A stretch of DNA of 64,000 bases from Ceratotherium simum simum (GCF_000283155.1 NW_004454171.1:14676171-14740170), one strand, 5' to 3'. Positions 12,286-24,367 are shown, numbered from the stretch's first letter. The notes: generated from the sequence alone by a model not told the origin. Numbers and translations: made by a program.

Positions 12286-12750
12286 CCTCCTGCCTTAAAT
12301 AGTTCTGATAATGGCGTCGCCATTTTCCTTTCTCTTCCCTCATTCACCATTCTCACTGGCGCCTCTTCATTTCCTTTCACTTGGGTTATTGAAACAACCT
12401 GTGCTAGTACTTTTTCACTGCACCCTTCTATATAATTTCCCTCCTCATAAAACTTTGAGTGACTCTCTATTGTCAATGTAACAATTCATACATGCTTGGA
12501 TGGTGACCTCAAATCCTTACCAGCCGGGTCTTTATTGACACAGACTGTTCCAGCCAAGCTAGACCATACCCCTTCCTTAAAGGACAGCCCATCTAGTCTT
12601 GCTCAGTGCCTTTTCTTGTATTGTTTCCTCTTTTCTGGAAAATCATTCCATCTCTGCCTGTCCAAATGGAACCTTTCTCCAAAGCATCTCAAATATTTCA
12701 TTCGCTAGAGAATCTCTCCTGAACCCCTTCCTTTTAACCCCCATGGAACT
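12286..12750 (+). mobile_element. probable degenerate L2 3' half
   Basis: The composition and order fit L2: 'gagtgactctctattgtcaa', 'cttgctcagtgccttttctt', 'gaaaatcattccatctctgc', then 'agagaatctctcctgaaccc'. Highly diverged; a different C/T-rich sequence is possible. Confidence 0.45.
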
Positions 12751-13225
12751 TTAAAAAGCTAAACTGACAGTTTATTAGTAGCCAAATCACAACCCCTACT
12801 TCATAGTTACGAGTATGTGCAGATCCGTAGTGAAGGCCGTTGCTTTTCCAAGACTGTGGTACTGAGGAAGCTGAATTGGAAATCATGATGCTGTTTGCGC
12901 AGGCAGGTGTGTGGTGCTGATGGCTATTTCTCCCAGGCTGGAGTGAGGCCTAATTAAACATCGCTCCCTTGCAAAAAAGAATTTTTCTTATGACCAGATG
13001 TCTTTTTCTCCCAACAGTGTCTTTCTGCTCTACACAGAAGCACAAATCTAGTCCAAAGAACTGCAAGGGGCAAAAATTATACTTTGACTGTCACTTCTCC
13101 ATTTTACACCAACTTTTCTTTCTCCTCCAGTTTCTTAACAAAAGCACTTTGAAGTGAAAATAAATGGAAACAGATAAAGAGTCCTGATGTGGGGAGGTGA
13201 GATGGGGAGTGTGTACTCATAGTAT

Positions 13226-13252
13226 TTTAGTTTAAATACTATTTAAACTAAA
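13226..13252. repeat. perfect 12-bp inverted repeat
   Basis: The arm TTTAGTTTAAAT (13226-13237) and its exact complement (13241-13252) flank a 3-base loop. It sits in an AT-rich patch with further partial copies of 'ctatttaaa' to 13290. Confidence 0.9.
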
Positions 13253-13463
13253 TAGTTTCAGCTATTTATTTAAATAGGCTCAGCTATTTAAAACAAGCAA
13301 ATACACAACACTAAGTTATAATGTTAATAGAATCAGTTATTTCTCTCTTTTCCATTTACAGTGGCTATATTACCTTAATAAAAAGCACATAAAAACCTTA
13401 ATAAAGAGTTCCCAAACTAGATCTTCGCTTTAGGTGCTGCGGTCCAGCAGCGTTTAGCAAGCT

Positions 13464-13496
13464 GCAAAGAGCATGAATTCCGCAAAGAGCATGAAT
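13464..13496. repeat. 15-bp direct repeat, period 18
   Basis: GCAAAGAGCATGAAT occurs at 13464-13478 and again at 13482-13496. A small local duplication in otherwise unassigned sequence. Confidence 0.9.
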
Positions 13497-13911
13497 AAAC
13501 GTTTCTGAAGGTATTTCCCTCCGGTGTTGTGACAGGTGGCCTGGCATCTTGATGAGATCATTGGCTAGGCCCACTCTAGAAATAGAACCTATGGCTAATA
13601 GTTGTAATTAGCAGTGAATCCGCGTGAAGAAACATATTGTATGCAAGACTTTATAAGAGTAGGCTTTGCTCTAGTATTTGGAAGGTTTATGCATTTTTTG
13701 GTGATTTATTGAGTATTCATATGGCTGAGTGTTCTCCTATTCAGATGCATAAAAATAGCAGGAATACCTGGCAATATTTGATAAAAGAATTACCATAGGA
13801 ACCTTCGATCTTAATGTCTACAACAGAATAGCAGTAATATTTCCACCAAGGGCAGAGGGAGACATTAGAAGTACCCTGTTGTCGCTTACACTACTGACCT
13901 AAACACTAAAG

Positions 13912-14092
13912 CAGCATTTTTTGAACATGAGCATTTGTCAGAATAACCTGGGGAACTCTTTTAAAACGAATACTCTTACACCACATTCCCAGTGAACTTA
14001 ATGTCGCTGATCTGTGGGGGACCATTCATTAGCATCCCAGGTTATTCTGGGGCAAGTGGCATTCAGACTTCTCTTGGAGCAAACAGCTCTCA
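13912..14092. mobile_element. MER5-like hAT-Charlie relic
   Basis: The two ends are complementary in the way of MER5 elements: 'cagaataacctggggaactc' near the left and 'cccaggttattctggggcaa' near the right, with a diverged middle. Non-autonomous, with no transposase frame. Confidence 0.6.
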
Positions 14093-15630
14093 AGAGCTAT
14101 GTGAAGCAGTGGTATCAATTGTAATTTTTCAAGAAAATAATCAATTACTCCATAAAATAATTACACATACAATAACAGCACAATTAACCCAAAGTCAGGT
14201 GGTAAGGAGAGAAATACTATTTATCTAGAACATTTTATTATCTGGTAGTGATATTAAACATGAATATATTCTGAATGCACCTTGTAAAGAACTGTACAAC
14301 TGAATGTTATTTTTATAAATAAATTGGCTTTTGCTATTTACTGGAAACTTGTAATATAAAGAATTGGATTATTTTCAAGGGTGTTGGTATGAAGGAAGAA
14401 TTTCATATTGTGAAATCCTATAAAATATTCAAATTTCATATTATGTATTTTAAGAAATGCAACTTTCCACGAGTTTTGTTGATACAAAATTTTATATCTT
14501 TTTGTTTTTCAAAAAGAAGATGAAAAGGACAAACATGTTTTGGGTGACTTTTACTGGCTAAGCTTTCATAGTTTACTGAATTCTTAGTGAAACAATATGA
14601 GATGATTATTAATTAACGTTTCATTTTTTATACCCCACTTTCTTTCAAATACTATTTAAAGCAAGATAAAAGTGAATACACTTAGATAGAAGAGATAGAT
14701 CAATGTGAATTCTCTCAAATATTCTAACTTCGGAGATGAGATAAAATGAAGTTCAGAAATATTTAGATATTTATTTAGTTCATACAATATAAAGTGGCAA
14801 AAACTGAACACATGCTGAGGCTGGCTCTATAATCCATGCTCCTCCCCTGTTTTATGCAGGACTAGAACTAGTTTTGTAAGGGGAAAATATTTTGTGTGTA
14901 CGTGGGTTTCTGTTAGTAATGTTTCAAATAACAGGACTATAAAATAAACAGAAGAGATTATGGGTGAGCCTTAGTCTTCATCACATTTCTGTGCGTTTCA
15001 CTTACAAAAATATTAGCATTTAGATTTTCGGTTGATATTTTCCTGCTTTTTCTCAGCTTAAAGGTGATTTTTTTTCTGGAACATATGATTGAGAGCAACG
15101 CACGAATGAAAAATAGTTTTTTTCCATTTTAACCACAGTTTTTGGCTACTTTTGTGTTTGGGTAACTGGAAGGGCCAACTTTAAGAGCTGACATGTTCCA
15201 TGTGTTCAGTTTAACTTAGGAAGAGACTGTTGCATGTGCACAATGGAAATGCTAAATACCATGGTTGACAAACAATTGAAAAAAAATGATCTTTGAATGT
15301 GAACAACACGCAATGTTGTGTTGCAGAATCATTGACTTGTATGTAGCTGTGGTTTCTCTCTGACATTTCTTTGTAGAATTGGATGCTTCCTTGCAGGATA
15401 ATTAAATTTCCCTTATTTGGCTTCTCCTTGATTATGTTTACAGTTTTATTAAAAATATATTAAATTACTTTCAATAGTTGATTTGTGATTTTAAACATTC
15501 AGCCAAGGAGAATTGTTATTCTCCTCTTGCCTTCGTAATTACTGTGTTCTTCTCTATTCAAGTATCCCACTTCATACTAAGTTTTTTAAAACTATAAAAT
15601 GCCTTTTGTGAAAAGAATGAAGTGTTAATT
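14093..15630. other. AT-rich unassigned sequence
   Basis: No family recognised over about 1.5 kb and no open frame of note. It may be unique sequence or very old L1. Confidence 0.45.
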
Positions 15631-15634
15631 ACAT

Positions 15635-15815
15635 ACTAAAAAATTGAAAACAATCTAAATATCCATATGTAGGAGAAAGGTTTAATCATCACCCGATGAA
15701 ATACTAAGAAAAACTTAAGTGATGTGTTAAGCTTACTTACTGTTATAGAAAAAAAGATACAATATATTATTAAATGAAAATTCCGGGAAACAAAATTATC
15801 TCAGTTTTATTCTGA
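15635..15815 (+). mobile_element. L1 ORF2 C-terminal remnant
   Basis: 'gaaaacaatctaaatatcca' followed by an 'aggagaaaggtttaatcatc' block and 'gatgaaatactaagaa' mirrors the end of L1 ORF2. Short and decayed. Confidence 0.6.
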
Positions 15816-16021
15816 AATATAGCAAGTGTATTCTGTACAGAAAGCAATATATTAAACATATTGAATGATTCTATCAGATCTAAACTTAACATTCTATTTT
15901 TGTAAGATTTTTAAACACAAAAACAAGATTTCAAATATTATTGAGGCTCTCAGTACAGTGTTCTTGAATTCATGCTCTTCTCTCAATACTCAGAGTTAAT
16001 CATTAATAAGAACTCTGTGTT

Positions 16022-16359
16022 GGGGCTGGCCCTGTGGCTTAGCAGTGAAGTGCTCTCGCTCTGCTGCTGGCGGCCTGGGTTCAGATCCCGGGCGTGCACT
16101 GACGCAATGGTTGTCGAGCCATGCTGAGGCGGCGTCCCCCATACAGCCACTAACAGGATGTGCAACTACAACATACAACTATCTACTGGGGCTTTGGGGA
16201 GAAAAAGGGAAAAAAAAACGAGGAAGACTGGCAGTCGATGTTAACTCGGGTCCGGTCTTCCTCAGCAAAAAGAGGAAGATTGGCATGGATGTTAGCTCAG
16301 GGCTGATCCTCCTCACAAAAAAAAATAATAATAATAAAATAAATAAAATTTAAAAATAA
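16022..16359 (+). mobile_element. ERE SINE, chimeric long form
   Basis: A tRNA-derived SINE of the equine repetitive element type. It starts 'ggggctggccctgtggctta' and contains a B-box-like 'gggttcagatccc'. The middle block ends 'caactatctactggggcttt' and an A-rich linker, as in the EREs at 50352 and 62623. It then carries two 'gaggaaga' tail modules of the kind found in the EREs at 19658 and 43830. A 14-bp TSD, AAGAACTCTGTGTT, flanks the whole (16008-16021 and 16360-16373), so it arrived in one event. The tail is A-rich with AAT units. Confidence 0.97.
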
Positions 16360-16479
16360 AAGAACTCTGTGTTTATTATTCTCATCCATGGTTTCATAAT
16401 TACAACACATTTTATATATGTAATCATTGCATAGTAATTTGGTGCAGCATTTTAAACTTTATGTAAATTTGATAAATGT

Positions 16480-17460
16480 GTATATTCTGCAACTTGATTT
16501 TACCCCCACCTAACTTTATATATTTTAGATTTACCCATGCCAATACTTATATATTTGATTTATTCAAAATAAAAAATGTGATTAATACAAGTATGATGAA
16601 TTAAGCTGCTATACACATTTGCATACAGATCTTTTGTGGGTGCATGTTTTTATTTCTCTTGAGTAAATACCTGGGAACATGACTGGTGGGTTGTATAATA
16701 AGTGTATGTTAAACTTATAAGAAGCTGTCAAACTTTTTTCAAAGTGATTGTGCCATTTTGCATTCCCACCAGCAAGGCATGGGAGTTACGTTTGTTCTTC
16801 ATCATGCCAACTCTTAGAATTGCCTATTTTTTTTTTTTTAAGTTTTAGCCATTGAAAAAGTGCAGCGATATATCATTATGTTTTTAATCTGTATTTCCCT
16901 AATAACTAATGATATTAAGCATCTTTTCACATGCTTATTTCCCATTTGTATATCTTTTTCACTTAAGTATCTGTTCAAATTTACTTATTTTTTAATTGAG
17001 TTGTCTTCTTATTAAATTATAAATAGTTCTTGATTTATTCTGGATACAAGTTCTCTATAAGATACATGATTTGCAAATACTTTAGTTTTTTTCAATTATT
17101 AATGAGTGCTGAATTTTATTAAATGCTTTCTCTTTATCTTTTGAGATCATCCGATGACTTTCTCCTTAATCTGTTACTATGGCAGATTATATAAACATAT
17201 TTCCTAGATTTTGAACTATCCTTAAATTTCTAGCATAAATGTTAATTAGTCATGGTATTTTTAATATTTTGTTGAATTTATTCACTAATATGTTCTCTCA
17301 AATTTTTGCAACTCTATTCATAGATGATACTAACCTATGAGTATGTTTTTTTCTTGTCCTCATGCATTCTTTATATCAATGTTATTCTAGCCAGATATAT
17401 GAGTTGGTTAATTTCTCTTCATAGTAATTTTCTGAAATAGATTGTATAAGAGTAGCTACC
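16480..17460 (-). mobile_element. L1 ORF2 segment, antisense
   Basis: It reads as the reverse complement of old L1 ORF2: 'cattttgcattcccaccagc', 'gtatttccctaataactaat', 'aagcatcttttcacatgctt', then after about 17100 'ttgaattttattaaatgc'-type sequence from further upstream in ORF2. The jump near 17100 implies an internal deletion of roughly 1 kb. No frame survives. Confidence 0.9.
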
Positions 17461-17501
17461 TACCTCTCACACAAACACGTCATGTCATACGTCAATTCTC
17501 T

Positions 17502-17531
17502 TTATTATTATTATTATTATTACTACTATTT
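17502..17531. repeat. (TTA)n microsatellite
   Basis: About seven TTA units followed by degenerate TAC/TAT units. Confidence 0.9.
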
Positions 17532-17689
17532 TAGTCCTGCAGGCATATCTCTGAGTGCTAATTCTTCTTTTGCGAGTCTGGATTGGGTGCACCCTTAGCC
17601 TTCTGCATGCCTTTTCTTCAGCATTGTCATGGGAATTCTTTTCCTTCTTTTCTGCTCTCTCTCTCTCCCCCATTCTTTACTTCCTCATT

Positions 17690-18080
17690 TCGGCGAACAT
17701 ATCTTCCAAAAACCCAAAAAAGGTCCACAGGGAATACATTTTTTTGAGAACTGGCATGCCTGAAAATATCTAGTCTATACTTGCACTTGATTTATTATTT
17801 GACAGGAGATAGAATTCTGGGGTGTAAATCATTTCCTATTCATTTTGATGGTAATTTTCCATTCTCTTCTACCCTCTAGGGTAATTGTTGAGAAACTTGA
17901 TGCCATTCTGATCCCTTTGGAATGTGACCCATCCTTGACCCTCTCCCCCCCCTTCTTATTCTTGCAAATCCCTGAAATGTCACAGTGATGATTTTAATAT
18001 ATCTGTCAACTTGTTAGACAAAACATGGTATCTCATTATTCATTGAAATCTTGGGTAAATTTCAACTGAGAGGGCAGGAG
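17690..18080 (-). mobile_element. possible ancient L1 remnant
   Basis: Phrases such as 'gagatagaattctggggtgt', 'ttttccattctcttctaccc' and 'gttgagaaacttgatgccat' resemble a well-known antisense L1M stretch. The resemblance is by memory and weak. Confidence 0.35.
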
Positions 18081-18739
18081 TCACCTTCTGGATTCTTTTC
18101 TACATACCGAGGCAAGAAAACCTGCAAACACTAATGTTCTTACTAAGTGGAGACATCCACCAGATGCAGGACACTAGTTAAATTAGACCCATTTGTCAAA
18201 TAGATTGAATTCTGTTCACATTTACTCCATTTATCAAATGAGACGACTCCTCTCACTTAGGTGTTATTTTGCTCCCCACTTTCATTACTTCATGCCATAG
18301 AGAAACGTAGATGGTTTGGGGTGAAGGCCAGGAAAAGAAACTGTTTAGCGCAGATTCCTATTGTATTACACCAAAATATAAAACTTATTTAAGCCAAATA
18401 ATGGAATGGAAAATTAGAAACTATTGCTGGCAAAATTGATATAACTCTAAAGAAATATATATTAGTTTTGAGTTTTCTCATAAATTAAAAACACGTTCTT
18501 CAAGTAAACTTAAAAATTATATTGAAGTGAAATTCATGATAGTGTACATGATTTGGTTCAGCAATTCATCTTAAATGGGATAAAGATGTCAAAATGTGAA
18601 AAAAATTGGTCCAATAAAGACGTTAAGCAGAGATCATTACAAATCCAATTACCCAAACAAGCTAGAGAAGCAAACTACAGAATTATCAACCCAGAAATAC
18701 CAATGCTTTTTCCCCCACCCACACCTCACATCCACCCTC
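18081..18739. other. unassigned sequence
   Basis: No recognisable repeat or gene. The overlapping frames at 18553-18831 have no known product. Confidence 0.45.
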
Positions 18740-19180
18740 CCCGCTTCTCACCCTGGGCCGTGTGCTCAGGATGGCTGGGCTGTTTGGACTTAGCCTTCCT
18801 TGCTCTCCAGGTTATGGTTGGTTATGTCTAAGAAGAAGCACCGGCAGGAGATCAGATGGCAGGACATGAGAGAAGGGGTGACTTCTTTACTCCTCACCTC
18901 CTTGTCCCTCTACTGCTCGCTCCCAGCCTGGATGTGGTGACATTCCTCTACACACAGCTCCCAGCTCCTCTTACACAGCTGCCATTACCCCGGCTCCAGT
19001 CACATTGTTCCTTTCCCTTGCTCCTTCGGCCAGCGGGGGTGTTAATGGCTTCCTGCCCTTGTTAGACCTCAGTGCAGCACCATTCATTTTGCACTTTTGT
19101 AGTCCCCTGTTAGATTCTACTCACTTAAAGTCCTTTGAGTATGCTCAACTCTTCCTCCTGGGATGCTAACTGCTACAGCC
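18740..19180 (+). mobile_element. old GC-richer interspersed repeat, family unnamed
   Basis: The order 'ggcaggagatcagatggcag', 'ttaccccggctccagtcaca' and 'gttaatggcttcctgccctt', then 'ctcaactcttcctcctggga', recalls a widespread mammalian repeat whose name I cannot place. Confidence 0.45.
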
Positions 19181-19184
19181 TACT

Positions 19185-19540
19185 CTCTCGCCTCCTCTCC
19201 CATCACGTTGTACCCGTTATTCTACCTAAAGATACCTCAAAGCTCCCAAGCTTTAAGATGCTATTTCTTCTCATTTCTCTTTAGATCCATCTTATATTTG
19301 TCGTTTAAAACTCCCCTCCCCTTTCCTGGAGACTCGTCTGACTCTTGAATGTGACTTAGAAGTCTAGAGGTGTCTGTACATTTTTTCACGCTGTTAATAC
19401 CTTTTAGAATTGTTTAGAAAACTTTTAATTTACTGTTATAGCCCTCTCCGCCCCCTCCCCGCATGGGACTGAAGTCATCTTCAGAGCAGATGACATGTCT
19501 GGGTCTTCCTTGATTCTCCAGCATTTAGAAAGAGTCTATT
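19185..19540 (+). mobile_element. possible L2 3' remnant
   Basis: C/T-rich sequence ending with 'tctgggtcttccttgattct' followed by 'ccagcatttag' fits the L2 3' end only loosely. Confidence 0.35.
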
Positions 19541-19657
19541 GGCTCAGACCAATTAATGGAGAGAGACTATAAGCACTGAAGCTGTTTGGGAGATTATTGC
19601 AGTAGGTTGAACACAGAACAAAAAAAAGATCTTGGTGAACACAAATCAAGAGAGCGA

Positions 19658-19920
19658 GGGGCTAGCCTGGTGGCATAACGGTTAAGTTCATGAGCACTGC
19701 AGGAGCAGCCCAGGATTCACAGGTTTGGATCCCAGGCGAGGACTTACACCCTATTTATTAAGCCATGCTGTAGCAGGTGTGCCACATATAAAGTAGAAGA
19801 AGATGGGCACGGATGTTAGCCCAGGGCCAATTTTCCTCAGCAAAAAGAGGAAGATTGGCAACAGATGTGAGCTCAGGGCCACTCTTCCTCACCAAAAAAT
19901 AAAAATAAAAATAAAAAATA
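19658..19920 (+). mobile_element. ERE SINE, two-module tail
   Basis: It begins 'ggggctagcctggtggcata', has a B-box-like 'ggtttggatccca', continues through 'acatataaagtagaagaaga', then two copies of the module that starts with gttagc/gtgagct and ends cttcctca. The tail is (AAAAAT)n. A clean TSD could not be fixed. Confidence 0.95.
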
Positions 19921-20889
19921 AGAAGAGGGAGAAGGCAAGAATCATAAGAGGTTGACAAGAATAATATGTGAATTTGGGTGCCACTGCCAGTTAGGATGTG
20001 CAGAGAGGAAAATGGCTTAGGAGGAAGTGGAAGTTAAAGACATCTTCCAGGGATGCAGGTACAGGGGTGGGGGGTGGGGGGGACTGAAGCCTGAGAGAGA
20101 GAGTGAGCTTGAATACAAAGTTGGGCATATTTTTCTTTTAGGGGTTGAAGCCAATACACTGGCTGAGATTTCCGAGGGAAATAATCTGGTTGTGTGAGAG
20201 CAAGGGATGTTGGGAAGGAGCCAATGAAGCAGAATGAGTGGAGGAAAGAGAGCCGAGTGGAAAGAGAGCACCGTGGCTCAGCGCCATGAGAAATGGATGG
20301 ACGGGTCTCCTGCAAGAGGAGTTTCTGGACAAAAGCATCAAGTCAGGGTAAAGAAAAAGCCAGCAGGGCTAGTGTTATGAACTCACTGGGTATCTTGGAG
20401 GCAGAAATCAGACTCTGTGGTTTGAGGAAGGAACGAGGGAGGATATGGCAGGGAAAGGACATGCAGAGGAATTCTGAAGGATGATCACGTGAGCAGGAAG
20501 TAACCTTTAGAAATGGGTAGGAAAGAAGATGAGGAAAGTCTACCTAGATTTCTTTGAAATTGTTTCCCAAAGCATGCAGGAAATGTCATTTTCAATCTCT
20601 GTGCTCTGCCTTACAGTATTTGTCCTTACCCTCCTTTGGTGGACACATCATGAGATGATCGTTGGCAGCAGCATATGCGTTCCAGAGCACATATGTGTGT
20701 GACATTTTATTATTTTCATCATTAGCTCCAGCATATTTAAACTTTGCCTTATCGCGTTGTCTTCACCATTCTGCAGATGGCACTCTTAAGGTTTTGGTGC
20801 ATCCATTTTTTGAGCTCTGATCTCTTCAGTGGGTGACCTGTCTACTCCCTTCAGGTATTTTTGCATCCCTGTGCAGTTCGTAGTTACCT

Positions 20890-20893
<4 letters not shown>
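19921..20893. other. unassigned, purine-rich in part
   Basis: Includes a G-rich tract at 20063-20083 and a GA run at 20094-20104. The minus-strand frames at 20017-20341 are the complement of this purine-rich DNA and are not convincing genes. Confidence 0.45.

Positions 20894-20920
<27 letters not shown>
20894..20920. repeat. (TG)n microsatellite at an ERE tail
   Basis: A pure TG run directly against the tail end of the minus-strand ERE that follows, where an A-rich tail would be expected. Confidence 0.95.
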
Positions 20921-20924
<4 letters not shown>

Positions 20925-21148
20925 AAGATTAGTCCTGAGCTAACACCTGTTGCCAATCCTCTTTTTGCTGAGGAAGATTGGCCCTGGGCTAACATCCGTG
21001 CCCAACTTCTTCTACTTTATATGTGGAACGCCTACCACAGCATGGCTTCATGAGCAGTGTGTAGGTCTGTGCCAGGGATCCAAACCGGTGAACCCTGGGC
21101 CACCAAAGTGGAGCGTGTGAACTGAACTGCTACGCCACCCACCGGCCG
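20921..21148 (-). mobile_element. ERE SINE, two-module tail, antisense
   Basis: Reverse-complement ERE: two 'gaggaagatt' modules, 'ttctactttatatgtggaac', a complementary B box 'gggatccaaaccggtgaacc', ending 'ccaccggcc'. The poly-A tail is replaced by the adjacent TG repeat. Confidence 0.95.
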
Positions 21149-21663
21149 TCCCCGGACTTAAGTTTTTACAGAAGAAGTTTTAGCAAAACATCTAAGGCAA
21201 GTCTTAGCATTCACTGGTCCATTCAAATTTTAAGGTTTGACCATTACTTTTTTCCTCTTAGAAAACAGAAAACACCCACCAAGGAAAACATTACTAACCA
21301 GAAGAGAAACAGTCCTATTTTCTAGATTCAAAAAAGAGAGAGGGAAATGCTTATGTCTCCTAAGAAAGCTTTTTGCCAATTTAGGAACACTAGGATTTGA
21401 TCACAATAGTCATAAGCTCCCAAGATTACTTTACAGGACTGAACAATCATCTCTTAATTCCCTTCAGGAAAAGTTAGAAAAAATGGATATAGATACCCAT
21501 GTGGTGCTTCCTCAGAAAACAAAGTGAAGAGCAAGTTGATGAGACACAGGATAAAATAAACCCTGTGACTAGACACACGAGACAGACACAGCCCCAAAGG
21601 CCGAAAATGGGGTGCGAGTGTTATTTTGCTTAGAGAGAGGAAAGAAAACGGGATTCTAAAATA

Positions 21664-21697
<34 letters not shown>

Positions 21698-22949
21698 TAG
21701 GAGATCATAATAACTGAATTTGAAGAGTTTGACACCTTGCAAATGGTGTGTAGAAAGAACAGAGCCAGCAGGGAATATAAGAAAAGATTTGGAGGTGTGT
21801 GGGTTTTTTCTTTTTTCTCATCTTCACATTTAAAGACCCATTCTTAGTTGGGAGCGCAGAATCATTGGTCTTCTTGCTGGGGAGATAACAATCTATATTG
21901 CACCTCGGGGTGTGCCATCCAAAGGTCACAAACCACAGAAATTCTGTTATCATAGTCCCTGACTTGGTGATAGAGATGAAGTGAAGAGCACAACATGTAT
22001 TGTTAACAGAGTGAGTAGACTCCTAAATCTTGGTAGACATCATATTATATTTTTGAGATCAGAGATGCAAGTTTTAAAGTAAGATATTTTGATATTTGGA
22101 TGTAGGTATATAAGTGATTATGGCTACTTTCTATTCTTCAAAATCTTAAGAGGGGTGGAAAAGCTTGAAGTGGTAGATTCTCCATAGAGTTTGCAAAACA
22201 GGAAGTTGGATTTTTACTCACTAGCAATGCTGGAACTAACGGAGAATGAGAAAGCAAACTGGAGTATTGTGAAAAAGGATTTTCCAACATATCTTTATTT
22301 GATTTCTTCTTTACTTCTAAAAAACATTTCCACTTGGCATTCTGTACTCTAGTTTTCTGATTCTGAATATTTGTGTTTTGCATGCATTCACTCCTAAACA
22401 GCGAACAGATTTGACTCATAGAATAGGAAAGATTTTTCTGCCGGAATTTATACTATATTTCTTCTCAGAGGCTGGATCTCTGAGACATCATCTCCTCTTT
22501 AAGAGAAAAAATCATACTCCTTGCTGCTAGGAAGTTTATAACTGTTTAACATTAAGCAGGGTTCATTGAAATGAGAATATAAGCTCGCTGATTAAATAAA
22601 TTCACCAGGACTTTCAGAAATGATGGAAATTAATACTGGGCCAGATTTGTCCACCAGAAAATACACACATTGATATATAATGCCATTTTCTTTCCACATA
22701 AAACTTAACCACAAGACTTTGGCGGAAGCCTCTAATGTAAACCTTTACAACTAAGGCAGCATCTGAGATAAAGTGTGGATTTGCTGTTGGTGGTGGGAGT
22801 GCACAGAGATGATCTGCAGAGTCAACGTGTCCAGTGTCTTCCTTGAATTACACATCTCTGGGAGGCTATGAAAAAGGAGCTCAACTATTCCATGTGCCTA
22901 TCAGGATGGTAGATTGTGCCCCTTCATTTCATTTCAGGAAATGTGGCTC
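21149..22949. other. unassigned sequence with an A30 tract
   Basis: No repeat family recognised. There is an open stretch at 21234-21527 without an ATG at its start, and a 30-base A run at 21666-21695. See the finding on a possible retrocopy. Confidence 0.45.
21666..21695. repeat. A30 homopolymer
   Basis: Thirty uninterrupted A residues. It could be the poly-A tail of a retroposed sequence lying to its left, but no target-site duplication was found. Confidence 0.95.
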
Positions 22950-23405
22950 AGGTATTCTTGATACCAACCAACTGTGGTAGAGATTGTTGTTTTTGTTGCT
23001 GGTATCCATTTCTACCCCCGTTTTCCTTTGGGGAACCATCCTACCATCAATCTCAGTCCGTGTGATTTGGGAATTATTGATATCAGCCTTAGCTACAGAG
23101 ATGTACATGTGACTCATGCCTGGCTAATCAGAATACTCCATTCTCCCAGCCACGGTGATTAGTTCAGGGATGGGCAAGGGTCCCCAGCAGAACCAACATG
23201 ATGCAATCTTTGGACAATTGCAGAGCCTGTTGAGTGAAAGATGTATCTTTTTCTATGTGCCTCGTACGTGTGGGAATGCAAGCCTAGAGCTATTGGTAGC
23301 CACTTTGTCATCATGAGGGGCAACTGACTGAGCATGGCGTCAACACATGGGAATCCAGTAGCCTAATAAGTTCTCATGAAGAACTGGAACAATTTTCAGA
23401 ATAAA
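22950..23405 (+). mobile_element. old LTR-like repeat, family unnamed
   Basis: It contains 'ggctaatcagaatactccat', 'agccacggtgattagttcag', 'ggatgggcaagggtcc' and 'gctattggtagccactttgt'. These belong to a common old mammalian repeat that I believe is LTR-derived. The assignment is from memory. Confidence 0.45.
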
Positions 23406-23733
23406 GTAGTAATGCTAGTATGCTTCCACAGATCTACTAATCTGGTTCTTGGGTTTTCATTGTCTCTGCGTCTGCTGCCACTATTGAGAGCTTACTCTCT
23501 TTTCCCATGCCTTGTGGCTTCTGCTTACTCCTGGACTTAATTACTGCTTTCTCTCTGTGTCTTGGCTTCTGTGCTACTCTACTGTCTAGGTCCTGTTATG
23601 TGTTTATTATATTCAACATAATCAAGTAAGAAGGTCTCATTGCGTAGTGATTCACTATCCAGTACAAAGTGCACCTGCTAGGCAAATATAAACTTTTAAT
23701 ATTATTTAATGTAATATATACATATATAGGTAC

Positions 23734-24290
23734 TGTAGGGGAGGGAAAACTTCTACTCTCTGAGGTTCTGTGGCTGGGCCTGAGAATTAAACTAACATAA
23801 GATAAATTAACAGGAGAAAAGCACGTAAGTTTTATTTAATATTTTTATATGCACACAGGAGTCTTCATAAGGAAAATGAAGACCCAAAGAAGATGTTTAG
23901 GCCAAAAGCTTATATATCTTTTTAAACAAACAAGAATAAATTGTGGGGATGTGACAAGACAAAGGGGCTTGGGCTAGGGGCAATAAATTGTGGGACAGTG
24001 ACTAGGAAATATATGAGGGAAACTAATGGAAGATAAGGATTATTTTAGTTATTTTTTTTGTACAGATCCTTTTTGGTGTCAACTCCCAGTTTCCAGTGAC
24101 AACAATATTCTCTTCCGGGTGCAGGGAGGGCACATTTCCCATGGGAAATCTCATGACCTGCTGTTAGGTAGAAAGAGGGAGGGCAGAGAGAGCTCTTGCT
24201 GCGTCTACGGTTTCTCAAGTGCCTTCCACTCAAAATAATCGATATGCCAAAGTGACAATATTTTGAGGTGGCATATTCTGAACCCCTTCA
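23734..24290 (-). mobile_element. endogenous retroviral LTR, antisense
   Basis: A 557-bp unit bounded by TG and CA. Read on the minus strand it starts 'tgaaggggttcagaatatgc', has 'ccatgggaaatgtgccctcc' and an AAATAAAA polyadenylation-type signal (complement near 23831-23840). It looks like an ERVL-type LTR. No viral coding region is attached, so it is probably a solo LTR. The TSD is not clear. Confidence 0.65.
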
Positions 24291-24367
24291 ATACTTTTCT
24301 AGAAACTGTTTATTTTCGGTAATACTTTTTTATGACACATACTTTTTATAATATATACTTTTAAAAT

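Noticed and set aside
16022..16140. tRNA gene in the ERE head
   Set aside because: There are A/B-box-like sequences but no complete cloverleaf or intact tRNA ends; it is a tRNA-derived SINE promoter.
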